Shown here: positions 24,381-33,364 of the stretch, one piece after another
Numbering within the stretch: position 1 is the first letter of the stretch
How the letters are laid out: every line of letters begins with the position of its first letter
From: Phycisphaerales bacterium
Lineage (GTDB): Bacteria > Planctomycetota > Phycisphaerae > UBA1845
DNA: 50,269 nucleotides
Assembly (NCBI GenBank): GCA_020353195.1
Contig: CP070691.1
Span: 2,932,725-2,982,993 of the forward strand
Reading direction: 5' to 3'
Notes under the pieces: model-generated
The model's database searches: none
What the model was told of the DNA's origin: nothing
The model's input: the letters and a program-made list of their open reading frames with translations, nothing else
Translations under genes and position numbers: made by a program

Positions 24381-25550
24381 TCAACCGCTCGTGCCCTGAA
24401 TCCCGGGTGTCCAACGGCAGATGAGGTCGAAGAGCCTGCAGCCGTAGTGCCGGGCGACGGCTTCGTTCTTGATCATCGCAATGCGGAGGCAGTCGCACCG
24501 AAGCGGAGTGCGGTAGTTGCTTTCGACGGCCCGTCCCATGCCTTCGAGGACGATCAGGTCGCAATCCGCGGCGGCCTCGTTGCACGCGTCGCTGATGTCC
24601 GACAGGTCGATCAGCGGATGGGTATAACCGGTGCCGACGGTAGTGATCCTGCCATCGGACACGTGGCGGCGCAGCGCCTCGTCCAGGCGGGCGGCGGCCT
24701 CGATCGCACCGTTCAACTCGTCGAGCGTTATATCGTTCAATGCGTAATGGTCCGTGGCGGCTACGACCACGTTGACGCCGATGCCCGCCAGGTGCCGCGC
24801 CAGGGGAAGGATGCCCAGCACGACGTCGGCGCCGGCGTTGTCGGCAAAGACCATGGCCTTGCAGTACGGCGTACCGTTGTCGGCCAGGCGGGCCTCGACG
24901 ACATCGAGGTCGTCTTCGAACCAGGGCCGTGCTTTGAGACGATTCAGCTCACCGAAGAAGTCCGTGCCGCCGCTGCGGTATTCGGCCGTTGTCGCGGGTG
25001 ACCCCAGGTCGAATCGATTTCCGGCAAACACACCCCGGAGGATCGTCTCCACGCGCCGGTCCGCGGGCGTATCGTCGATCCGCCGGACCACCGTCGCGTA
25101 GAGCTTCAGGGCGGCGCGGTTCTCACGTTGCCGCACGTCGGCGTAAGGGTCGCCGATGTCGAACTTCTGGAGAAACTCGTCGCGAAGAACGCACAGTTCC
25201 AGCACGTCGAGCCGACTCCGGGCGTCGGGTCGCCGCCGCAGGTGCTCCAGGGCGTCGCGATAAGCCGCATGCATCGCCGCGATGCGTTCGCGTGGCGGCG
25301 GGTCGTTGCGGGTCGACGCGAAACCGAACATGGACTCGGCGTGATGCAGGAACTCGTCGATCCAATACTCGCGACCCTCCGCGTCCGTGACCAGGTCCCA
25401 ATCGCACGGGCGGTAGTTCGTCGGATCGCGTAACTGACAAAGAACAGCCATAAGCACCTCACCGGGGCCACCTGCCTCGTCGTCGTAGCTTGACGGGACT
25501 CTGAGCATTTCAGCATCTCGTCGCCGCAGATAGTGCGGCAAATCAACCAT
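24381..25550 (-). CDS. DUF89/ARMT1-fold damage-control phosphatase, PANK4 C-terminal type
   Basis: A 389-residue stand-alone DUF89 protein. The metal-site motifs are clear: VFADNAGADVVLGILPLARH, then VVVAATDHYALNDITLDE and CDLIVLEGMGRAVESNYR. The closing RIAMIKNEAVARHYGCRLFDLICR is also present in pieces. This arrangement resembles the C-terminal phosphatase domain of eukaryotic pantothenate kinase 4, which removes phosphate from 4'-phosphopantetheine and its damaged forms. The relation is from recalled motifs and not from a search. Here it is not fused to a kinase. The start is ATG at 25550, with no strong ribosome site. It is cytoplasmic and upstream of argF, which has a separate promoter. 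Confidence 0.82.
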   Translation of the reverse strand: MVDLPHYLRRRDAEMLRVPSSYDDEAGGPGEVLMAVLCQLRDPTNYRPCDWDLVTDAEGREYWIDEFLHHAESMFGFASTRNDPPPRERIAAMHAAYRDALEHLRRRPDARSRLDVLELCVLRDEFLQKFDIGDPYADVRQRENRAALKLYATVVRRIDDTPADRRVETILRGVFAGNRFDLGSPATTAEYRSGGTDFFGELNRLKARPWFEDDLDVVEARLADNGTPYCKAMVFADNAGADVVLGILPLARHLAGIGVNVVVAATDHYALNDITLDELNGAIEAAARLDEALRRHVSDGRITTVGTGYTHPLIDLSDISDACNEAAADCDLIVLEGMGRAVESNYRTPLRCDCLRIAMIKNEAVARHYGCRLFDLICRWTPGIQGTSG

Positions 25551-25672
25551 GCGGGCAAGAGCAGGCCGGGGAAGAGGTTATGGGCCGCGCCCGGGTGCCG
25601 GGCGACGAGCAGGCGGCTCGGGCCCGGTCGCGGCGGGTGGCGGCCCGCCCGGCTTGTTACGCGATGGTTACG

Positions 25673-25700
25673 TTGCCCGGCCGTTTCGGCGTGATAGAAT
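25673..25700 (+). promoter_or_regulatory. Promoter for the DUF1573 operon
   Basis: TTGCCC (25673-25678), a 16-base spacer and TAGAAT (25695-25700). Transcription would begin near 25707, about 110 bases before the ATG at 25819. Confidence 0.6.
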
Positions 25701-25818
25701 TGCAGGTTCAACCTGTGCTCGACCGATCAGGTCATGGGGGCCCCGAAAGGGCTCCGGGCGGGGGGCACCCCGCCGGTCGGTCGGTGTGGAAACCGGAATA
25801 CTACGGAGGCTCGTTTCG

Positions 25819-27282
25819 ATGATCGCCAGGCTCGCATGCATGCTACTGATAGTGGCGAGCGGGGCGGTGGCCGCCCAGACGCCCGCTGCCGGCGCCCGCA
25901 AGAAGACCGAGGACGCACCCGAGAAGTCCAAAGGCGTCCCCAAGATCTACAGTCCTACGCCCGTCCTCGACTTGGGGACCATCACACAGGGCGAGGAGGC
26001 AAGCGGCAAGTTCGTCATCGAGAACCGAGGCGGCGCCGAGTTGAAGATCGAGCGCGTCCGCGCCAGTTGCGGCTGCACCACGGTGAAGCTCACGGAGGAC
26101 CAGAAGACCATCCCCCCCGGCGGCAAGATCGAAGTCACCGCGAAGTTCAACTCGCGGGGACGATCCGGCAAGCAGAAGAAGACCGTCACCGTGACCAGCA
26201 ATGATCCAAGCACCAAGTCCCTTCGTCTGGGCCTGGAAGCGTTCATCGAGACCTTGATCACCGTGAAGCCGTCCCGCCTTCTCAACATCCAGCGGGTGCG
26301 CCCGGGCGACGCAATCAAGCAGCACATCGATTTGATCCCAGGGACGGGAGCAAAGACCCTGGACGTGACGTCCGTAAAGCTCAACACGGACAAGATCAAC
26401 TTCACTCAGGAGCCCCTGACGGACGGCGACAAGACGGGTGTCCGCTTCCGGTTCTCCGTGGATGAAGCGGCGGGCCTGGGCATAGTCCAGTCGGCGTTGA
26501 TAGTGGAAGCCAAGGTCGGTGAGAAAACCGCCAAGCAGACGATCACCGTCCGGGGCCGCGTGGAGGGTGATTTGACGTTCATCCCTTCCGTGATACAGAT
26601 GTCTGAGCCCACCGTGCGCGAGTCCGCGCTGCAGAGCGTCGACATCCGGGCCACTGATGGAAACCCGTTCGCGATCCTCGGCGCCGACGCCGGGCCGCAC
26701 ATCCAGGCGTCCGTTGCGCATCGCACGGACCCTCGCAAGGCTCAGATTACGATGGTCCTGTCGGACTCCGCTCCTGAGGGGCCACTGGGGGCCTTGCTGG
26801 AGATCCGTACGACGAAGGTGTCACAGCCCGTGATCCGGATCCCCGTTTTTGTCAACGTGGCGCCGCGTGTGTCGGTCTCGCCGCCGGCGGTGCTTCTGAT
26901 GACCGGAGCGTCGCCCGCAGATGCGTCTCGAAAAGTCCTGCTGAGCACGGATCGCGGTTTTCCGCTGGCCGTAAGCGGCGTCGTGAGCGACAGTCCGTTC
27001 GTCATCGCTGAGGTCATGGACGATAAGACGGCACGCAAAGGGCGCCCGGCCGTTGGCATTACGTTGAACGGCGACGTTCCTCCGGGAGTCCATCAGGCGG
27101 TGGTAACCATCGCGACCGACGTGAAGGGAGTCGGCGAGGTGCGCGTCCCGGTGACCGTCATCGATCCCTCCCACGCGAAAGGACCGCCCGGCACGACGAT
27201 GACCCCTGCGAAGTCAGCGAGAACCGCCGGCACCGGGACACGGTCCGGGCGTCGGACGCCGGCCAGGGGAGCTGGCCCGTGA
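25819..27282 (+). CDS. Exported DUF1573 protein
   Basis: A 487-residue secreted or periplasmic protein with a signal peptide (about 1-20, LACMLLIVASGAVAAQ). After a Lys-rich linker, the DUF1573 Ig-like domain occupies about 45-135: PVLDLGTITQGEEASGKF, ENRGGAELKIERV, and the conserved RASCGCTTV. Three or so further beta-sandwich units follow to about 460 (FIPSVIQMSEPTVRES, VSPPAVLLMTG), then a basic Pro/Thr tail. These proteins are abundant in planctomycetes and Bacteroidetes and are of unknown function. The ATG at 25819 is chosen because ACGGAGG lies 9 bases upstream and the signal peptide begins there. The next gene overlaps its stop by 4 bases (GTGA). Confidence 0.82.
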   Translation: MIARLACMLLIVASGAVAAQTPAAGARKKTEDAPEKSKGVPKIYSPTPVLDLGTITQGEEASGKFVIENRGGAELKIERVRASCGCTTVKLTEDQKTIPPGGKIEVTAKFNSRGRSGKQKKTVTVTSNDPSTKSLRLGLEAFIETLITVKPSRLLNIQRVRPGDAIKQHIDLIPGTGAKTLDVTSVKLNTDKINFTQEPLTDGDKTGVRFRFSVDEAAGLGIVQSALIVEAKVGEKTAKQTITVRGRVEGDLTFIPSVIQMSEPTVRESALQSVDIRATDGNPFAILGADAGPHIQASVAHRTDPRKAQITMVLSDSAPEGPLGALLEIRTTKVSQPVIRIPVFVNVAPRVSVSPPAVLLMTGASPADASRKVLLSTDRGFPLAVSGVVSDSPFVIAEVMDDKTARKGRPAVGITLNGDVPPGVHQAVVTIATDVKGVGEVRVPVTVIDPSHAKGPPGTTMTPAKSARTAGTGTRSGRRTPARGAGP

Positions 27283-27485
27283 GTAACACGACAGAACAAG
27301 CCCCGAAGCCCGAATCGGACGGCGCGTCTGCTTCGGGGGTCAACTGGAACGATCCGAAGGTGCCGGCCGGTGACTCCCCGCCGATGCCCCGGTGGCCGCT
27401 TGTCGCCGGCGTGGCGGCGTGGTGCGCATGGACCGCGTTCCTGATCGTGATGATGATCCTGCGGCTGCGAACCAGCGCAGCTTGA
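27279..27485 (+). CDS. Small single-helix membrane protein
   Basis: A 68-residue protein. An acidic, Pro-rich N-terminus is followed by one hydrophobic helix (WPLVAGVAAWCAWTAFLIVM, about 39-60) and a short basic end. The GTG start overlaps the previous stop in GTGA, so translation is coupled to the DUF1573 gene. No function is known. It may be an accessory subunit of whatever the DUF1573 protein does. Confidence 0.65.
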   Translation: MSNTTEQAPKPESDGASASGVNWNDPKVPAGDSPPMPRWPLVAGVAAWCAWTAFLIVMMILRLRTSAA

Positions 27486-27520
27486 TCCCTCATCGGTCCG
27501 CGGAAGGTTGATGCCCGTCC

Positions 27521-29356
27521 ATGGACTCGAGGCAAGGCTCCGACACCACCGTCAATGAAGGCGACTGCTTCGCGAGGAACCTTGCGGCGCTGCGGCGACT
27601 GCAACCGGCGCTGGCGACCCGGTTGCAGTCAACCGCCATCCCCGGCCACGCCGAACGCGTCACCGGGCGCGACGGGACCCCGAACTACCTGATCAGGGGA
27701 GATGACGGACGACGTGAGTGGTTCGGCGGATCCTCCATGCCCACGATCAGCGCACCCGCCATGGTCGAGCAGGCCAACACGCCGAAAGGGAACGTGCTGC
27801 TGCCGGCCGTTGCCACCGGCCTGGAAGCGAAGCTTCTCGTCGAGAAGGTCGCCGCGCATTGCGCCGTATTCGTTTATGAGCACAATCTGGCGGCCCTTCG
27901 AATGGCACTGACGCTGCAGGACGTGTCGGAGCCGGTCGCGGCGGGACGGTTGGTGCTGTTGGGCGGCGACGAGGTCGAGGCAGCGCTGGTGGCGTTCTTT
28001 CGCGAGCATGTCGGGTATGAATTCCCGTCCCGAATCCTCCCACCGACGGGCTTCCTTCCAGACAGGGTCGGCGCCGTCAAGGCGGCGGTGGAGTCAGCCG
28101 GACGGACGATCGCTGCTCGTCAAATCGTCGCCGTCGACGAAGTGGCTGCCGAGTTGCGAAGTCGGCAATCCTTCGCCCTGGCCCCGAGCCCGCGCGTGGT
28201 CGTGTTGTCGGTCGACCCGCGACCCGACACGTTGGAGTTCGCCGGTCGCATCGAACGGACGCTGGACAGCCTGGGCTGGCCGGCGGCAAGCTGTCTGCCC
28301 CAGAGCCCCCAACGGTGTCATACGCTGGCGCGCCTGTCCGCGATTCGCGATCACCGAGCCGATCTGCTGCTGACGGTGAACTCTTGCGGCGGGCGCATCG
28401 AGCCGTTCATCAGCGGCCGCCAGCCGATCGCCAGTTGGTACGGGCCGACCGGGCAAGTCCCGCCCGGGCTGGGCGACGACGGACCGCACCATGGGTTGCA
28501 CCTGGCGGCTACGCCTGCTCAGCGCGACCAGCTTGTTGCCGGCGGGGTCCCCGAAGAACGCGCCGCGGTGCTGGAAGTCGGTGCCGATGCCCTGTCTTTT
28601 TCCGTACTCGATGCGGACCGCCCCGAGGTGCGGCTCCACAAGTGTGACGTCGCCGTGCTCGGTGACGTGCCCGACGCGCGCCCGCAGGCCAGCGTGTCGG
28701 CCGAGAGCCACATTCGCCTGTTCAAAGCCATCCTCCGGTCCGCGCCGGCCTGGGCGGAGAATTACACACCTCAGCAGGCCGACGCGATTCTCGCACGCGC
28801 CGAACGTCAGTGCGATCGGCCACTGAAGGAAGAACGGATTCGAGCAGGCTTCCTGGCCATGATCCGCCGGACGATCGCCCCCGCGGTGATCTCGCGAATG
28901 GCGGTCGAGCGGCTGGTCAAGGCCGGAATAAGCATCAGAGTATGGGGCCGGGGCTGGCAGGCGTCCGGAGTCCGCCCGCCTGTGCTGCAGGGGCCCGTTC
29001 CGTCCGCCGAGACCCGCAACGGGATCTACAATGCGGCCGGCGTCGTGCTGTGTCCCTTCGCCACCGCCGTCACGGTCCAGACAATGCTTGAGGTTCTCAC
29101 GGGCGGCGGGCGCGTGTACCATCGTCGTCCGGACCGGCCGATCCACGAACTGCATCCCCAGTTGGGCGACACCTTGCAGACGCTTCCGTCGTATCACCGG
29201 CTGACGGAACTCGACCGCGCGATCTCGGGATTCCTCAGCGACACCGACGCTGACACCTCACCCTTCGCCGAAGCCCGCCGCGAGATCCTCGCCGGGCACA
29301 CGTTGGCCCACCGTCTCGAGTCGATCCGACGGCATGCGGAGGCGTTCTTTGCCTAA
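27521..29356 (+). CDS. CgeB-like glycosyltransferase family protein
   Basis: A 611-residue cytoplasmic protein. The N-terminal 180 residues form an alpha/beta domain reminiscent of Maf/MptE-like proteins (GNVLLPAVATGLEAKLLVEK, LVLLGGDEVEAALVAFF). Residues about 220-600 resemble CgeB/DUF3880-type glycosyltransferases. VVVLSVDPRPDTLEFAGRIE opens this part. Near the C-terminus the nucleotide-sugar region reads IRVWGRGWQ, QGPVPSAETRNGIYNAAGVVLCP and TMLEVLTGGGRVYHR. The acceptor and sugar are unknown. It lies 35 bases after the small membrane protein and ahead of two polytopic genes, consistent with a surface-glycan role. The family call is by pattern only. Confidence 0.5.
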   Translation: MDSRQGSDTTVNEGDCFARNLAALRRLQPALATRLQSTAIPGHAERVTGRDGTPNYLIRGDDGRREWFGGSSMPTISAPAMVEQANTPKGNVLLPAVATGLEAKLLVEKVAAHCAVFVYEHNLAALRMALTLQDVSEPVAAGRLVLLGGDEVEAALVAFFREHVGYEFPSRILPPTGFLPDRVGAVKAAVESAGRTIAARQIVAVDEVAAELRSRQSFALAPSPRVVVLSVDPRPDTLEFAGRIERTLDSLGWPAASCLPQSPQRCHTLARLSAIRDHRADLLLTVNSCGGRIEPFISGRQPIASWYGPTGQVPPGLGDDGPHHGLHLAATPAQRDQLVAGGVPEERAAVLEVGADALSFSVLDADRPEVRLHKCDVAVLGDVPDARPQASVSAESHIRLFKAILRSAPAWAENYTPQQADAILARAERQCDRPLKEERIRAGFLAMIRRTIAPAVISRMAVERLVKAGISIRVWGRGWQASGVRPPVLQGPVPSAETRNGIYNAAGVVLCPFATAVTVQTMLEVLTGGGRVYHRRPDRPIHELHPQLGDTLQTLPSYHRLTELDRAISGFLSDTDADTSPFAEARREILAGHTLAHRLESIRRHAEAFFA

Positions 29357-29482
29357 CACCCCGTGGCGGAACTGCCTCGGGCCGGCTGTCTTCGCCTTGA
29401 CGGGTCCCGACACCCGGAGTATCCGTAGGCCGGCCTGCGGAGGGACCGGAGTCGAACCCATCGGCCCACGGCGAGACCGCTC

Positions 29483-30781
29483 ATGCCGGCGCGCAACGAG
29501 TGGCATGGTTCTGACACTGCCGTTCGACGTCAGCGGCCGCCGTGGCCTACGTTCGCAGCAGCGGCCGCCGTCCTGATCATCCTGATCATTCACGCTTTCG
29601 GCCGCACCGGCGCATTCTGCTCGCCGATTCACGCTGACAGTTTTGCTTTCAGCAGCTTCGCCTGTCGAATCGCCCGGGGCGCCGTCCTGTACCGCGACCT
29701 GCACATCGACAAGCCGCCCGGGTTGCTGTGGCTCAACGCAGTGGTCTACCTCTGGGCCCCTCAGGCACGCTGGCCACTCATCCCGATGGAATCCCTGGCT
29801 CTGCTGTTGGGCTACTTCGCGGTATACAAGGTCGGTCGCGAGCTTTACGGGCGCCCCATAGGGATCGTGCTCGCCGTCGTCACCGCGCTGGCAGTCAACG
29901 TCTTCCTCCTGACCGACTATACGGTGGAGGGCTTCAACCTCGCCGAAAGCTACATGGTGCTCACCGCGTCGGCCGCAACCCTGTATTACATCCGTGCGCA
30001 TTCGGCCGGGCCGCCGCGCGCGATGGCGCTGACCGGTGCTTTCCTCGGGCTGAGTTTGGCCCTGAAGCAGACCGCTCTGCCGTTGCTTGTCGCAGTCGTG
30101 TTGCACCGCTCCCTGTCCGACCTCATCATCGCGCGGGATCCAAGGGCATGGGCTCGTAACGTGGCCGCACTCGGTGCAGGGTCGGGTGCCGTGCTGGCCC
30201 CGGTCGTCGCGATCCTGGCGGTCCAGGGCGTCCTCGGCGCCGCCGTCGAATCCATGACGGTCCGCGCGCTGCCGCTGCTGCAACAGATGACCGGCTGGCC
30301 GGCGGGCTGGGTGGACGTGCTGCCGCTGTGGGTCCCCCTGGCCTGGTGCGCGATCGGCTTGATTGGCTGGTGCCGATACGGACTCGGCGTTCGGCCCGGC
30401 CGCGCCGCCCACGCCGCGGTGAAGCGCCGGCTCCCATCGGCGGCCAACGTGTCGTTCCTGCTGCTGTGGGTAATCCTGGAATGCGTGATGCTCGTGCACC
30501 TGCCGAGACGCAGCTTCCACTACTACGCGTTATCGTCGCTGCCGGTAATCTTCTTGTCCGGTCTGTTCTGGGCGGTCTTGCAGCAGGAACTGACGGTGAC
30601 AAAAGCGCGATCGGCCCAATACGTTGTAGCGGCGGCGGCAATCTGGTCGGCGGCCTTCGTTCGTCCGGCGGTTGACCTGCTCGTCCCCACCGCCATCGCC
30701 CGCTATCGAACATACGACGCCGAGGCGGACCAGTCTTTCTTCGATGAATCCCTGACGCACGCTAACGCCATCGTGGGGTGA
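29483..30781 (+). CDS. GT-C fold (family 39-like) membrane glycosyltransferase
   Basis: A 432-residue polytopic protein with about 9-10 hydrophobic helices. The first loop carries the signature region: FCSPIHADSFAF, then LYRDLHIDKPPGLLWLNAVVYL. The acidic residue and the D-K-P-P segment match the ArnT/PMT (GT39) arrangement, which uses lipid-linked sugars on the outer face of the inner membrane. The next gene begins inside its stop codon (GTGA), so the two are coupled. The donor and acceptor are unknown. The start at 29483 (ATG) lacks a clear ribosome site and may be slightly off. Confidence 0.72.
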   Translation: MPARNEWHGSDTAVRRQRPPWPTFAAAAAVLIILIIHAFGRTGAFCSPIHADSFAFSSFACRIARGAVLYRDLHIDKPPGLLWLNAVVYLWAPQARWPLIPMESLALLLGYFAVYKVGRELYGRPIGIVLAVVTALAVNVFLLTDYTVEGFNLAESYMVLTASAATLYYIRAHSAGPPRAMALTGAFLGLSLALKQTALPLLVAVVLHRSLSDLIIARDPRAWARNVAALGAGSGAVLAPVVAILAVQGVLGAAVESMTVRALPLLQQMTGWPAGWVDVLPLWVPLAWCAIGLIGWCRYGLGVRPGRAAHAAVKRRLPSAANVSFLLLWVILECVMLVHLPRRSFHYYALSSLPVIFLSGLFWAVLQQELTVTKARSAQYVVAAAAIWSAAFVRPAVDLLVPTAIARYRTYDAEADQSFFDESLTHANAIVG

Positions 30782-31854
30782 ATTGCACCGTGCCACCAAC
30801 ACCTGCGTCATCCGACTTCGCTGGCAACCCGGCGCCGGCGCAGCGGCCCAACGCGTTGCTCTGCGTCGTCGTCGTAACCGCATGCAGCGCCTGGATCACA
30901 TTGTCCTCCTGGGCGGCGAGTCCGCCTTCGCCCGCGTCTGCCGGGTCCTGGGTGCAGCCGGATCGGGTCGACGCGGTGGTAACCGGCGTCGTTCTTATCT
31001 TGGCCTTGCTGTGTCACCTGTGGGTGTACTCACAGGCCGCCGCGTCGTTGGCGCTGGCGCCGCCGGTGCTTCTGACCGCGGTCTGGGCCGGCCTCGGAAC
31101 TGCCGGACGCCTCGACCCGTCGGATGCAGTGGCGGTCCTGGTGATGACAGTCGCCACCGCGCTGTTCTCGCGCCGACCGCAAGCCGTCGCACCGATCGGT
31201 GTGATCACGGGGATGGCGGTTGCGCTTTCACCCCTGCTGGTCGGTGCAGCTGCCGGATTGTGCATCGCGCTGCACGCGTTCACCGGGCCGGCGCAAGGCG
31301 CCCGCCCGGGTGGAGGGCTCCGGCCTCTGCCCGCACTCGTTGCGGGGATGGTAGCGGGGCTGTTGCTGATGACCGCGGTGGCGATCGGCGCGGGGCGCCC
31401 GCCGTGGATGGCGGTGAGCGTGGCACCCGTTCTGCATCGGCTCGGACCGGCGGCCGCCTGGCGGCATGTTTCCGAACTGCTCGGGTTGGTGGCTCCCGTC
31501 CTGGCGGTCGGCCTGCTGGGCCTGATTGCAGTCAAGGACCCTGACGATGCCGGTCCCGAACGGGTACGCGCAGGACCGGCTGTTTACCCGGCCGTCTGCG
31601 CATGGCTCCTGTTCAACGTGGTCGTTGCTTTTCTGTTCCCTGTGGTTTGCGCCGGGCACGCGATCGTGTGGCTGGCACCGGCGGGGCTGCTGCTCCCCGT
31701 CGGTTGGCGGTCGCTGCGGTCACTGGCGTCCGGCTCGATGCCCATGACGATCGGGATGTCCGGCGGGGTGTGTCTGTTCCTGCTGGCGGTGCTGCTGTGG
31801 ACCCCCATCCGGTCGGCGGCTGCCGCCATCCTCATCGCCGTGTATCCCCCGTGA
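30778..31854 (+). CDS. Polytopic membrane protein of unknown function
   Basis: A 358-residue protein with about 9-10 hydrophobic segments (VVVTACSAWITLSSWAA, VVTGVVLILALLCHLWVY, VMTVATALFS, IGVITGMAVALSPLLVGAAAG, then VCAWLLFNVVVAFLFPVV). There is no recognised catalytic motif. Its GTG start is in a GTGA overlap with the GT-C gene, so it is expressed with it and may serve the same glycan pathway. It has the look of a GT-C or polyprenol-sugar-associated protein that lacks the acidic loop, but this is not established. Confidence 0.6.
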   Translation: MNCTVPPTPASSDFAGNPAPAQRPNALLCVVVVTACSAWITLSSWAASPPSPASAGSWVQPDRVDAVVTGVVLILALLCHLWVYSQAAASLALAPPVLLTAVWAGLGTAGRLDPSDAVAVLVMTVATALFSRRPQAVAPIGVITGMAVALSPLLVGAAAGLCIALHAFTGPAQGARPGGGLRPLPALVAGMVAGLLLMTAVAIGAGRPPWMAVSVAPVLHRLGPAAAWRHVSELLGLVAPVLAVGLLGLIAVKDPDDAGPERVRAGPAVYPAVCAWLLFNVVVAFLFPVVCAGHAIVWLAPAGLLLPVGWRSLRSLASGSMPMTIGMSGGVCLFLLAVLLWTPIRSAAAAILIAVYPP

Positions 31855-31892
31855 TGAGCCGATAGCACGGAGAAGGTCGCCACGCCCCGCAC

Positions 31893-33083
31893 TCACAGCG
31901 GCTGGGTACGCGATCGGACCGCGTCGATAGCGGCCCCCAACGCCGGTGCCTCCCGGAGCTTCGATGCCGCGATGACGCCCGGACGAAGACCGTCCCCGTC
32001 GAGATACCGCTCCCGCAGTTGTTCGTCGCCCGAGTTGAGAAGGAACCGTGCCAGGCACCGATCCAGCTTCGCCTTGAACGCCGTCGCAAACCGCGGTTCA
32101 TCATAGATCTGACCGATACGCTGCCCGATCACCACGCGATCCAGAAGCGTGCCCCGATACGGATGATCACAGTTCAGGTCGAGATAGGCTCGCCCGCGAT
32201 GTGCCAGGTCCTGCCGCCCGTTCTTGATTGTGTTGATACGTTCGAAGATCAATTCTGCCAGGACCAGGGCGGCACCCTCGAGCGTGGATTCAGCCAACGC
32301 GTCTCCCTTGAGAGCCTCGGTTTCCGGGTAGCGGTTCTGCTTCGTCAGGGTGGCGATGTGCAGGCCGAGCAAATTCGCGTAAATCGAACTCAATCCCAAC
32401 GCCGACGCCAGCTTCTCGAACGTCGGACCCAGGCATGATGGTATCTGCCAGGCTTTCTGAATCCAGGATTTGGCGGCGTCGAAGGGCACCAGGCCGCCCT
32501 TGAGCTTCATGGCATCGGCGATGCCGGTGCCTCCGCCGAGGTAGTAGGCATGCTGGACGTCTCGGAACATGCCGCTGGCGGCGTACTCCTCGCCCATCCC
32601 GCAATAATCAGCGTCACTGCCAAGCCGGGACACCGGCCCGACCAGCTCCAATCCCGCGTCGGCCAGGCACCGCTCCAGGTCGTCCAGAAAATCGGGCATC
32701 CGCGGCCCGTTGTTGATCACGTCGATCCCACGACCGTCCGGCGTCTTCAGCCCCGGCATGCCCATCCCGATGAGCACCCGCTGAGCCGACGCCTGCCTGG
32801 CCACGTCAACCACGGTTTCGGCCGTGGCTTCCGTGTACCGCCGCGCCTGTTCCTTCTCCGCCGGCATCAGTTCGACGGCCCCGCGCTGTTTGAGCTGCTC
32901 GGCCACGTCCAGCGGGCGGAAACCGACCAGGCGCTCGTACGTGCGCGATGCGCAAACCGCACCCAATCGAAACACCGCCGCGTCGGCGGACCCCTCCATG
33001 AGCACTTGATGAGTCTTGACTTCAGTGGCGCCGCCATCGATTCCAACAAGGACGAACCCGCTCATGTTCTTCGTGTCAGACAC
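31893..33083 (-). CDS. ROK-like ASKHA-fold sugar kinase
   Basis: A 396-residue protein with the sugar-kinase/actin fold. The phosphate-1 loop is GIDGGATEVKTHQV (about 14-27). The central parts are IGMGMPGLKTPDGRG and SDADYCGMGEEYAA, where ROK kinases have their catalytic Asp. The adenosine-side HAYYLGGGTGIADAMKLKG lies near residue 190. The Cys-rich zinc motif usual for ROK proteins (GHxnCxCG) is not present, so it is a divergent branch and not a classic glucokinase. The GTG at 33083 has AAAGG 8 bases upstream. An ATG at 33065 is the alternative. The substrate is unknown. Confidence 0.7.
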   Translation of the reverse strand: MSDTKNMSGFVLVGIDGGATEVKTHQVLMEGSADAAVFRLGAVCASRTYERLVGFRPLDVAEQLKQRGAVELMPAEKEQARRYTEATAETVVDVARQASAQRVLIGMGMPGLKTPDGRGIDVINNGPRMPDFLDDLERCLADAGLELVGPVSRLGSDADYCGMGEEYAASGMFRDVQHAYYLGGGTGIADAMKLKGGLVPFDAAKSWIQKAWQIPSCLGPTFEKLASALGLSSIYANLLGLHIATLTKQNRYPETEALKGDALAESTLEGAALVLAELIFERINTIKNGRQDLAHRGRAYLDLNCDHPYRGTLLDRVVIGQRIGQIYDEPRFATAFKAKLDRCLARFLLNSGDEQLRERYLDGDGLRPGVIAASKLREAPALGAAIDAVRSRTQPL

Positions 33084-33303
33084 GTTTCAACCTTTACACG
33101 GTAAAACAACGGTCACATGCTTTCTGGACGGGCAGTCGACACCGGTGGAGCCGAGGAAGCCATACGGGCGGAATCAGGACGCCGGCGTCACTCTGGAAGC
33201 GGCATTCTCACAGTATCACCCGGCCGTTGTCAAGGGCTGCGCGCAGCGGCCGGGCCCGTCCCGAACATGCCACGCGACGCCTCGAAGTCCCACGCCGTCC
33301 ACT

Positions 33304-33331
33304 TTGCGGACGAGGCGGGGTGGCCTACAAT
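33304..33331 (+). promoter_or_regulatory. Promoter for the 57-residue protein and rlmN
   Basis: TTGCGG (33304-33309), a 16-base spacer and TACAAT (33326-33331). Transcription would start near 33338, before the AGGAGG ribosome site at about 33350. Confidence 0.6.
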
Positions 33332-33364
33332 GGCGCACCCTCTAACCACAGGAGGCCGGCAGCC

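Noticed and set aside
24010..24585. A 191-codon minus-strand frame overlapping argF and the DUF89 gene
   Set aside because: It is out of frame with both well-supported genes and is Arg/Pro-rich. It is a shadow.
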